Source: Burkholderiaceae bacterium
Lineage (GTDB): Bacteria; Pseudomonadota; Gammaproteobacteria; Burkholderiales; Burkholderiaceae
NCBI GenBank assembly: GCA_947461805.1
Contig: CANHMJ010000100.1
Location: 1-5,138, forward strand
Direction of reading: 5' to 3'
DNA: 5,138 nucleotides
The notes under the pieces are model-generated. The model saw only the letters and a program-made list of their open reading frames with translations. It did no database searches and had not been told where the DNA came from. Positions 1 to 5,138 of this stretch are shown one piece after another. A program made the translations under genes and the position numbers. The stretch's first letter is position 1. Every line of letters begins with the position of its first letter.

Positions 1-40
1 CGAATTGCCTGCCGACATTCGCATGGCCCCAGCATGGTAA
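1..40 (+). CDS. acsF: Probable C-terminal end of AcsF, aerobic Mg-protoporphyrin IX monomethyl ester cyclase (partial)
   Basis: Only the last 12 codons are present. Frame 2 reads ELPADIRMAPAW and stops with TAA at 38-40. AcsF is the diiron, oxygen-dependent cyclase that forms the fifth ring of bacteriochlorophyll. The identification rests mainly on context: in many proteobacterial photosynthesis clusters acsF lies directly upstream of puhE, and the short tail is compatible with an AcsF end. No catalytic motif is inside the window. Frame 1 is also open up to a TAA at 64-66 that overlaps the puhE start, but its translation (ending MQREYAA) looks less like a protein tail. The call is tentative. 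Confidence 0.5.
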   Translation, partial: ELPADIRMAPAW

Positions 41-46
41 TTATGC

Positions 47-54
47 AGAGGGAG
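47..54 (+). promoter_or_regulatory. Ribosome binding site of puhE
   Basis: AGAGGGAG lies 11 bases before the ATG at 66. It supports that start over the nearer ATG at 56, which is in another frame and soon closes. It also supports puhE being translated on its own rather than only by coupling to the upstream gene. Confidence 0.6.
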
Positions 55-65
55 TATGCGGCGTA

Positions 66-827
66 ATGTCAGTATGGATTGTTCCGCTGGCATTTGCCAT
101 ACTGGTTTGGTGGTTTAGCACGGGTGTCATTTTGTGGCTGGATGGATTTTCTAAAAAATTCTTCAAGCCGATTTTCTTTGTATCGTGCGCAATCTTATTC
201 TTTGCCTTTTGGGGGATTAGCATCTCTAGCACGCAAGACACGGTGCTGGGGGCTTACTGCGCATTCACTTGCGCCATCCTAATTTGGGGTTGGCAGGAAC
301 TCGCATTCTTGCTGGGCTACATTACCGGCTCACGGCGAGTGCACTGCCCTGCCGATGCCAAGGGTTGGCAGCGCGCCTGGTTTGCGTTTCAAACCATCAA
401 TCACCATGAACTTGCCCTGCTGGTGTTGGGCATCGCATTAATTCTTCTGCACATCGATGCGGTCAACACTACCGGCCTTTGGGCTTTCGTGATTTTGTGG
501 GTGATGCGTCAAAGTGCCAAAATTAATATTTTCCTTGGCGTACTCAATTTAAATGAGCGTTTCTTGCCGGATCACCTCAAGTATTTGCAGACTTACTTTC
601 GTCGCCGTCCGATGAACTACTTGATGCCGTTTTCAGTTGTGCTTGCAGTCGTCGTGGTTACGCCCCTGTGGATGGATATTTTTACGGCAACGGAGAGTGC
701 GTTTGCCTTGACGTCCAAAACACTGCTCGCAACTCTGCTGTCGCTGGGCATTTTGGAGCACATCTTGCTGGTCTTGCCGTTTTCGAGCGAAGGCCTGTGG
801 AAGTGGGGATTTCGGGAGGGCCGTTAA
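66..827 (+). CDS. puhE: PuhE, putative photosynthetic complex assembly protein (DUF3623 family)
   Basis: This 253-residue integral membrane protein has about seven hydrophobic segments (roughly residues 5-25, 36-53, 60-85, 116-131, 137-146, 185-203 and 217-239). Family landmarks I recognise are WFSTGVILWLDG (16-27), WGWQELAFLLG (74-84) followed by a GSRR/CP loop, NHHE (112-115), and the most conserved stretch, MRQSAKINIFLGVLNLNE (147-164), running on into RFLPDHL. The length is normal for the family. In Rhodobacter, puhE lies in the reaction-centre H-subunit region and affects assembly of the photosynthetic apparatus and pigment production, but its biochemical activity is not established. The start at 66 is supported by a good Shine-Dalgarno. 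The gene probably ends the acsF transcription unit, since a hairpin and a separate promoter follow before bchG. Confidence 0.9.
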   Translation: MSVWIVPLAFAILVWWFSTGVILWLDGFSKKFFKPIFFVSCAILFFAFWGISISSTQDTVLGAYCAFTCAILIWGWQELAFLLGYITGSRRVHCPADAKGWQRAWFAFQTINHHELALLVLGIALILLHIDAVNTTGLWAFVILWVMRQSAKINIFLGVLNLNERFLPDHLKYLQTYFRRRPMNYLMPFSVVLAVVVVTPLWMDIFTATESAFALTSKTLLATLLSLGILEHILLVLPFSSEGLWKWGFREGR

Positions 828-841
828 GCCCTGCTTTTTAA

Positions 842-874
842 TTACCATGGTTCCTTCTGGGAATCTAATGGTAA
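842..874 (+). other. Hairpin downstream of puhE
   Basis: TTACCAT (842-848) is the exact reverse complement of ATGGTAA (868-874). Inside it GGTTCC (849-854) pairs with GGAATC (860-865) with one G-U pair, leaving a five-base loop TTCTG and a two-base bulge (866-867). This gives about 13 base pairs. No U-run follows, so it is not a typical intrinsic terminator. It may protect the 3' end of the puhE message or attenuate read-through into bchG. The structure is read from the sequence; its role is inferred. Confidence 0.5.
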
Positions 875-918
875 ACCCGCATAATAGGGTAACTCCTAAG
901 CCCTAATTGGGTAAATAG

Positions 919-936
919 TGTCAAATTTAGTTGACA
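919..936 (+). promoter_or_regulatory. PpsR/CrtJ-type operator, box 1 (TGT-N12-ACA)
   Basis: TGTCAAATTTAGTTGACA matches the TGT-N12-ACA consensus of the photosynthesis repressor PpsR/CrtJ exactly, with fully symmetric six-base arms (TGTCAA/TTGACA). It lies 30 bases before the bchG ATG. Its right arm is also a consensus -35 hexamer, so binding would be expected to block RNA polymerase. PpsR/CrtJ is known to repress bch, crt and puc genes under aerobic conditions and is antagonised by light or redox partners. No such regulator is encoded in this window. Confidence 0.8.
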
Positions 937-958
937 GTCCGATATGTCAATGTAAAAA
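931..958 (+). promoter_or_regulatory. Sigma-70-type promoter for the bchG operon
   Basis: The -35 TTGACA (931-936) is a perfect consensus. Sixteen bases downstream is TAAAAA (953-958), a four-of-six match to the -10. Transcription would then begin around 964-967, at the bchG start codon. The -35 is embedded in operator box 1 and the -10 in box 2, an arrangement like that described for the Rhodobacter bchC promoter. The -10 is weak, so its exact position is uncertain. Confidence 0.6.
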
Positions 959-967
959 TTATTTACA
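951..967 (+). promoter_or_regulatory. Second PpsR/CrtJ-like operator, box 2 (TGT-N11-ACA)
   Basis: TGTAAAAATTATTTACA has six-base symmetric arms TGTAAA/TTTACA around a five-base centre. The TGT and ACA ends are 11 bases apart rather than the canonical 12. Its last A is the first base of the bchG ATG. The centre is 31.5 bases, about three helical turns, from the centre of box 1. That spacing suits co-operative binding on the same face of DNA, which is known for CrtJ. The one-base deviation lowers confidence. Confidence 0.55.
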
Positions 968-1848
968 TGAATATGCCTCAGATCAGTGCTGTTGCGACGC
1001 TGCTCAAACCCATTACGTGGTTTCCGCCGATGTGGGCGTTTGCTTGTGGCGCGATCTCTTCTGGCTATTCCATAACGGCTAATTGGCAGATCATGCTGAT
1101 TGGATTATTGCTCACAGGCCCCTTGGTCTGCGCATCCAGTCAAGCTACCAACGATTGGTTTGATCGCCATGTCGATGCCATTAATGAACCCAACCGACCC
1201 ATTCCATCGGGACGCATTCCGGGCCACTGGGGTTTATACATTGCTATCGCGTGGTCGCTGTTGTCCCTGCTACTCGCTAGTGCTTTAGGTCACTGGGGAT
1301 TCATCGCAACCATGATCGCGTTGGTTTTGGCGTGGGCTTACAGCATGCCGCCGGTACGCCTCAAACAAAATGGGTGGTGGGGAAACTTGGCGTGCGGATT
1401 GAGTTACGAAGGCTTGGCGTGGATTACTGGCGCAGCACTGCTTGCAGGCGGCATGGCGCCAAGCATGCCGTCACTGACCTTTGCAATTTTGTATAGCCTG
1501 AGTGCCCACGGCATCATGACACTCAATGACTTTAAGGCAATCGAGGGCGATCGCAGAATGGGCGTGCGCTCTTTACCAGTCCAACTTGGCGTCGATCGCG
1601 CAGCGCGCTTGGCGTGTTGGGTCATGGTCGTGCCACAAGTGATTGTTCTGATCTTGCTCTTGTATTGGGATCGCAGTAACTATGCACTGGCGATTGCTGG
1701 CTTAATCGTGTGTCAGCTGGTGTTGATGCGAAAGTTCTTATCCGATCCCGTGCGCTATGCACTGTTCTATAGCGGCTTTGGTGTGCCACTCTTAGTGAGC
1801 GGCATGATGGTTTCCGCATTTGCCATTCACGCATTCGGCGTACGCTAA
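967..1848 (+). CDS. bchG: BchG, bacteriochlorophyll a synthase (UbiA-type prenyltransferase)
   Basis: BchG joins geranylgeranyl or phytyl diphosphate to bacteriochlorophyllide a in the cytoplasmic membrane, the esterification step of bacteriochlorophyll synthesis. The 293-residue polytopic protein starts with the typical LLKPITWFPPMWAFACG (12-28). It carries the first UbiA aspartate motif NDWFDRHVD (N62, D66, D70), followed by NRPIPSGR (76-83), and the second motif NDFKAIEGD (187-195), which separates BchG/ChlG from other UbiA enzymes. The length is close to the usual 300. I chose ATG 967: an in-frame TTG at 931 would use the -35/operator sequence as codons, and ATG 973 is a close alternative. 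No Shine-Dalgarno precedes any of these. The stop overlaps the next gene in TAATG. Confidence 0.95.
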   Translation: MNMPQISAVATLLKPITWFPPMWAFACGAISSGYSITANWQIMLIGLLLTGPLVCASSQATNDWFDRHVDAINEPNRPIPSGRIPGHWGLYIAIAWSLLSLLLASALGHWGFIATMIALVLAWAYSMPPVRLKQNGWWGNLACGLSYEGLAWITGAALLAGGMAPSMPSLTFAILYSLSAHGIMTLNDFKAIEGDRRMGVRSLPVQLGVDRAARLACWVMVVPQVIVLILLLYWDRSNYALAIAGLIVCQLVLMRKFLSDPVRYALFYSGFGVPLLVSGMMVSAFAIHAFGVR

Positions 1849-3149
1849 TGGGCATCGCAATTACTCCGACCTTCATCCGTACAAGCAGCTTCGGCTGGCT
1901 TGATATTGTGCGTTTGGGTTTGGTGCAAACGGCCATTGGCGGTATTGTAGTGATGACCACATCGACGCTCAATCGCATCATGGTGGTGGAGTTGGCGCTA
2001 CCCGCGATTCTGCCAGGTTTGCTGGTGGCTTTTCATTACTTCATACAAGTCATTCGCCCACGTATGGGCCACGCCTCTGACAGCGGTGCTAAAAAGACTC
2101 CTTGGATTATTGGTGGTATTTGCGTATTGGCCCTGGGCGGATTTGGAGCGGCACTCTCCACCGCATTGATGGCAAGCTATTTGATGCTGGGGATTGCGTG
2201 TGCCGCCTTTGCTTTTTTCTTGATTGGCATTGGCGTCAGTATTAGCGGCACCTCACTGCTGGCACTACTTGCCAAGGGCGTAAACGATGAGCGCCGCGCA
2301 GCGGCAGCAACCATCGTTTGGCTCATGATGATTTTTGGATTTGCTTTTACGAGCATCATGGCTGGTAAATTTTTGGATCCCTACGAGCCGTATAAGGTAG
2401 TGGTGGTTTCGGGTGTTATCTCTACGATTGCCGTCTTAGTTGTATTGGCAGCCCTCTATCGACTCGAGACCCCTGAATTGCAAAACAGCCATGCGCGTTC
2501 GGAACGCAAAACCCCATTTAGACAAGCATTAGCCGAAGTATGGGCTGATGCCGATGCGCGGCGCTTCTCTATCTTTATCTTTATTTCGATGTTTGCGTTT
2601 AGCTCACAAGATTTAATCCTCGAGCCATTTGCTGGGATCGTCTTCGGCTACAGCCTAGGCGAAACCACTAGCCTATCGGGAGTACAGCACTCGGGTGTGC
2701 TGATGGGCATGTTACTCGTTGCGATTTGCGGCTCGAGTCGATTGCGTGCCTATTGTGGATCATTGCGCCTGTGGATGATTTACGGCTGCGTTGCTTCGGG
2801 TTTAGCCATGCTGGGTCTCGCAATTGGCAGCATGGTTGGACCCGATTGGCCACTACGTTTCAATGTCTTTGCATTAGGCCTAGCCAATGGCGCGTTTTCA
2901 ATCGCCGCAATTGCTTCAATGATGCGCTTGGCGGTTGCGGGCGGCGCTGGAAAAGAGGGTGTTCGTATTGGCCTCTGGGGTGGTGCGCAAGCCATTGCCT
3001 TTGGTATGGGTGGACTACTTGGAGCCGCCGCCAGCGATGTGGCTAGAGCGCTGATGGAAAGTCAATCATTAGCCTACGCCAGTGTATTCAGTATTGAGTC
3101 CGGATTATTTATCGCATCAGCTTATTTAGCTTCGAAAGTGGAGAAGTAA
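1848..3149 (+). CDS. bch2: PucC/LhaA-family MFS protein (BCD family; Bch2/ORF428 type)
   Basis: This 433-residue protein is hydrophobic over most of its length, consistent with about 12 membrane segments of a major-facilitator fold. Family landmarks are STLNRIMVVEL (39-49), LPAILPG (51-57), RPRMGHASD (70-78) followed by PWIIGG, and in the second half FSSQDLILEPFAG. The PucC/LhaA/Bch2 group assists light-harvesting complex assembly and is thought to shuttle or deliver bacteriochlorophyll; the transport role is an inference for the family. A member between bchG and bchP is the standard order in purple bacteria (orf428/bch2), which is why I use that name, although automated labels may read pucC. 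Its ATG overlaps the bchG stop by one base and lacks a clear Shine-Dalgarno, so its translation is probably coupled to bchG. Confidence 0.88.
   Translation: MGIAITPTFIRTSSFGWLDIVRLGLVQTAIGGIVVMTTSTLNRIMVVELALPAILPGLLVAFHYFIQVIRPRMGHASDSGAKKTPWIIGGICVLALGGFGAALSTALMASYLMLGIACAAFAFFLIGIGVSISGTSLLALLAKGVNDERRAAAATIVWLMMIFGFAFTSIMAGKFLDPYEPYKVVVVSGVISTIAVLVVLAALYRLETPELQNSHARSERKTPFRQALAEVWADADARRFSIFIFISMFAFSSQDLILEPFAGIVFGYSLGETTSLSGVQHSGVLMGMLLVAICGSSRLRAYCGSLRLWMIYGCVASGLAMLGLAIGSMVGPDWPLRFNVFALGLANGAFSIAAIASMMRLAVAGGAGKEGVRIGLWGGAQAIAFGMGGLLGAAASDVARALMESQSLAYASVFSIESGLFIASAYLASKVEK
3140..3146 (+). promoter_or_regulatory. Ribosome binding site of bchP
   Basis: GGAGAAG ends five bases before the ATG at 3152, inside the last codons of the MFS gene. 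It is the clearest Shine-Dalgarno in the bchG operon and fixes the bchP start. Confidence 0.6.
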
Positions 3150-3151
3150 TT

Positions 3152-4366
3152 ATGCAAACAAACCAAAATTCCGTTGTCTATGACGTGGTCGTGGTGGGCG
3201 GTGGCCCAGCTGGCGCTACTGCGGCTGAAACTCTCGCCAAAAAAGGCAAGAGCGTATTGCTGCTCGATCGACGGGGGCGCATCAAGCCCTGCGGTGGCGC
3301 GATACCGCCGCGTCTCATTAAAGATTTTGCTATTCCGGATGAGCTGCTGGTTGCTAGGTCAACCTCGGCGCGCATGATTTCGCCAGCGGGTAAGAAAGTC
3401 GATATTCAGATTGAGAATGGCTTTGTTGGCATGGTTGACCGCTCGCAATTTGATGAGTGGCTTCGTAACCGCGCTGTTCAACATGGAGCAGAGCGACGCG
3501 ATGGTATTTTTGAAAAGCTGACGCGTGAAGGCGACTTAGCGCGCATTCACTTTAAGGTACGCGATAACAAGTCCACTGCTGAAGGCGTTATGGATAGCAT
3601 TTTGACTAGGGCCGTGATCGGTGCGGATGGTGCTAAATCGCAAGTGGGCCGCAGCGCTGGCGTGAAGGGATGCGCTGAAGCCAATTATGTCTTTGCTTAT
3701 CATGAGATTGTGAAGACACCCGCGGTAAAGCCCGATTCGTATAACCCGGATCGCTGCGATGTGTTTTACCAAAAACCTCTGTCCCCAGATTTTTATGGCT
3801 GGGTATTTCCACACGGCGATACCTTAAGTATTGGAACGGGCAGCGCAGATAAAGGTTTTTCATTGCGTCATGCTGTTGGCAAGTTGCGTAAAGAAATTGG
3901 CCTCGAAAATGCCGAGCTCGTTCGTCACGAAGGCGCACCCTTGCCGATGAAGCCCCTGAAAAAATGGGATGACGGCAAGCAGGTGGTTCTCGCCGGCGAT
4001 GCCGCTGGAGTCGTCGCTCCAGCATCGGGCGAAGGCATTTATTACGCCATGCTCGGCGGCCAATTAGCCGGTGAGTCAGTCATGGAATTCTTAGAGAGCA
4101 AGAATCCCGCATGCTTGCAACTCGCTCGTAAGCGCTTTATGAAAGAACACCGCTTAACCTTCATTGTGCTCGGTATCATGCAGTACTTTTGGTACACCAC
4201 CAATAAGCGCCGCGAGAGCTTTGTGAAGATGTGCGAGGACAAGGATGTACAAAAGCTGACCTTCGAGTCGTATATGCATAAAAAGTTGGTACGTAAGAAG
4301 CCCCTGGCCCACGTCAAGATTTTCTTTAAAGACATGGGGCACCTCTTGGGTATTGCCAAGGCCTAA
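3152..4366 (+). CDS. bchP: BchP, geranylgeranyl diphosphate/geranylgeranyl-bacteriochlorophyll reductase
   Basis: BchP is an FAD-dependent, NADPH-using reductase that saturates three double bonds of the geranylgeranyl tail to give phytyl-bacteriochlorophyll. The 404-residue protein has an N-terminal dinucleotide-binding fold, VVVVGGGPAGATAA (12-25), ending in D39. Next come KPCGGAIPPRL, typical of BchP/ChlP, the second flavin motif VIGADGAKS (155-163), and GDAAGVVAPASGEGIYYAM (282-300) near the FAD pyrophosphate. The length fits the family (about 390-410). It begins two bases after the MFS stop and has its own good ribosome site. It lies directly downstream of bchG and the MFS gene, so the enzymes that attach and reduce the tail are made from one transcript. 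The C-terminal part (from about 330) is rich in basic and aromatic residues, as in homologues. Confidence 0.95.
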   Translation: MQTNQNSVVYDVVVVGGGPAGATAAETLAKKGKSVLLLDRRGRIKPCGGAIPPRLIKDFAIPDELLVARSTSARMISPAGKKVDIQIENGFVGMVDRSQFDEWLRNRAVQHGAERRDGIFEKLTREGDLARIHFKVRDNKSTAEGVMDSILTRAVIGADGAKSQVGRSAGVKGCAEANYVFAYHEIVKTPAVKPDSYNPDRCDVFYQKPLSPDFYGWVFPHGDTLSIGTGSADKGFSLRHAVGKLRKEIGLENAELVRHEGAPLPMKPLKKWDDGKQVVLAGDAAGVVAPASGEGIYYAMLGGQLAGESVMEFLESKNPACLQLARKRFMKEHRLTFIVLGIMQYFWYTTNKRRESFVKMCEDKDVQKLTFESYMHKKLVRKKPLAHVKIFFKDMGHLLGIAKA

Positions 4367-4369
4367 AGA

Positions 4370-4861
4370 ATGAGTACAGCGGACTTCCTTCTTCAAAAGC
4401 ATGTGCTGGCTGCTGCGGCCTGGGTTTTGATTGTGGCGATTGCAGGCGGTCTTGCGACGGAAGTGGGAGCTTGGTACAAAGCCTTATTGCAGCCACCATG
4501 GAAACCACCCGATTGGGCTTTTGGGGTGGTATGGACTTGCATTTTTATTGCATCGGCATTTGCCTGGATCGAGTTTTGGAGTCGTAATTCGAGCGCCAAT
4601 CAAAAATCCATGGTGAGCGTTTTATTCCTATTGAATGGCGCATTCAACATACTGTGGAGTGTCTTGTATTTCAAGCTGCATCGCCCGGATTGGTCAATGA
4701 TCGAAGCGGTCTTTTTATGGGCATCGGTAGCCGCCATTATTGTGGCGATGATTCCGGTATCGAGCCTAGCGGCATGGTTGATGGTCCCCTACTTAGTATG
4801 GGTCTCGATTGCAATGGCCCTCAATTGGGAAACGATTCGCCTCAATGGACCGTTTGCTTAA
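4370..4861 (+). CDS. tspO: TspO/MBR family tryptophan-rich sensory protein
   Basis: This small 163-residue membrane protein probably has five helices (about 12-32, 49-70, 80-101, 108-128 and 132-150). Diagnostic TspO motifs are WYKALLQPPWKPPDW (35-49) continuing to FGVVWT (51-56), NGAFNILWSVLYF (89-101), PYLVW (140-144) and the terminal LNWETIRLN (151-159). Bacterial TspO binds porphyrins. In Rhodobacter sphaeroides it represses photosynthesis genes under oxygen, probably by affecting export or levels of tetrapyrrole intermediates that act through the AppA/PpsR route. The start is three bases after the bchP stop, with a weak AAGG at 4358-4361. Placement after bchP and before hemA fits a role in pigment-precursor feedback; that link is inferred. 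Confidence 0.93.
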   Translation: MSTADFLLQKHVLAAAAWVLIVAIAGGLATEVGAWYKALLQPPWKPPDWAFGVVWTCIFIASAFAWIEFWSRNSSANQKSMVSVLFLLNGAFNILWSVLYFKLHRPDWSMIEAVFLWASVAAIIVAMIPVSSLAAWLMVPYLVWVSIAMALNWETIRLNGPFA

Positions 4862-4873
4862 GCGGATATCAAA

Positions 4874-5138
4874 ATGAAACTACTCAACCTAGGCGTAAAT
4901 CACCATACTGCACCGATTGATATTCGGGAGAGTGTGGCCGTTGCTCCTGAGGTATTACGCGATGCCTTGCTGGATTTAAGAGCCTATCTCAAAGGTACCA
5001 ATGCAGCAAGCTCGCCTGAAGTGGCGATTTTGTCGACTTGTAATCGCATGGAAATTTATTGCGCAGCAAATGATTTGGATTACACCGACAATCATTTGGA
5101 AGCAAAGGCGATTGATTGGCTTTTGGCACAAAAAAACA
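4874..5138 (+). CDS. hemA: HemA, glutamyl-tRNA reductase (5' part, runs off the window)
   Basis: Only the first 88 codons are present. The enzyme reduces glutamyl-tRNA(Glu) with NADPH to glutamate-1-semialdehyde, the first committed step of the C5 route to 5-aminolevulinate and thus to heme and bacteriochlorophyll. The N-terminal catalytic domain shows LGVNHHTAPIDIRE (6-19) and ILSTCNRMEIY (52-62), with C56 as the expected catalytic nucleophile. The insert between these motifs (YLKGTNAASSPEVA) resembles betaproteobacterial HemA. It starts 12 bases after tspO, with no strong Shine-Dalgarno, suggesting co-transcription. It is not the ALA synthase that is also called hemA in alphaproteobacteria. 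The missing remainder should be about 330-350 residues. Confidence 0.93.
   Translation, partial: MKLLNLGVNHHTAPIDIRESVAVAPEVLRDALLDLRAYLKGTNAASSPEVAILSTCNRMEIYCAANDLDYTDNHLEAKAIDWLLAQKN

Noticed and set aside
868..906. Twelve-codon ORF (ATG 868 to TAA 904-906) as a possible leader peptide
   Set aside because: It starts inside the hairpin stem, has only a weak GGGA upstream, and shows no regulatory codon pattern. Chance is the simpler explanation.
895..950. A divergent promoter on the minus strand using TGTCAA (919 or 945) as -35
   Set aside because: No acceptable -10 is found at 16-18 bases in that direction, and there is no minus-strand gene. The match follows from the symmetry of the operator.
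931..966. Extension of bchG upstream to an in-frame TTG at 931 (12 extra residues)
   Set aside because: The added codons coincide with the -35, half-sites and -10. There is no Shine-Dalgarno before the TTG, and BchG homologues begin close to the ATG at 967/973.
2726..3046. 106-codon plus-strand frame inside the MFS gene
   Set aside because: It is a +1 shadow of a clear family protein, with tryptophan- and cysteine-rich content and no ribosome site. The MFS frame is uninterrupted.
3633..4025. Long minus-strand open frame opposite bchP (130 residues), and similar antisense frames at 1622-1981 and 4042-4359
   Set aside because: They lie wholly or almost wholly opposite well-supported genes, show no recognisable domain, and have arginine/histidine-rich compositions typical of shadow frames.
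4631..4647. Perfect inverted repeat TTGAATG-GCG-CATTCAA inside tspO
   Set aside because: It encodes conserved TspO residues (LNGAFN). A seven-base arm pair can occur by chance in a window of this size, and no promoter elements lie nearby.
5130..5136. Run of seven A near the right end as a slippage site or frameshift in hemA
   Set aside because: The HemA frame reads through it (QKK) without a break up to the edge, and the downstream sequence needed to judge is absent.

Overview
The window is a piece of a photosynthesis gene cluster from an aerobic or facultative anoxygenic phototroph. It most likely comes from a betaproteobacterium of the Burkholderiales. Two things point there: the glutamyl-tRNA reductase at the right edge has a betaproteobacterial look (LGVNHHTAP start, STCNR, the C5 route to 5-aminolevulinate rather than the ALA synthase of alphaproteobacteria), and base composition is moderate rather than GC-rich. 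A freshwater lineage such as Polynucleobacter is possible, but this is a guess from general resemblance. All genes lie on the + strand and are densely packed.

Left block (1-827). The first 40 bases are probably the last codons of the aerobic cyclase gene acsF. They are followed by a complete puhE, a membrane protein linked to assembly of the photosynthetic complex.

Control region (828-966). This is the only sizeable non-coding gap, 139 bases long. It holds a strong hairpin just after puhE and then a compact regulatory knot. A near-perfect TGT-N12-ACA palindrome of the PpsR/CrtJ type has as its right arm a consensus -35 (TTGACA). A second palindrome, TGT-N11-ACA, covers the likely -10 and touches the bchG start codon. 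This arrangement would let a redox/light repressor shut the promoter. It also implies that bchG mRNA is leaderless or nearly so.

Right block (967-5138). Five genes follow with almost no gaps: bchG (bacteriochlorophyll synthase), a PucC/LhaA-type MFS protein (bch2/orf428), bchP (geranylgeranyl reductase), tspO (tryptophan-rich sensory protein/porphyrin-binding membrane protein) and the 5' end of hemA (glutamyl-tRNA reductase), which runs off the window. BchG esterifies bacteriochlorophyllide, BchP saturates the isoprenoid tail, and the MFS protein probably handles or delivers the finished pigment. TspO and HemA connect the block to tetrapyrrole supply and its control.

I see no RNA gene, insertion sequence, CRISPR array or broken gene. 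No wholly new system is evident. The points most worth following are the bchG control region and the tspO-hemA tail of the operon.
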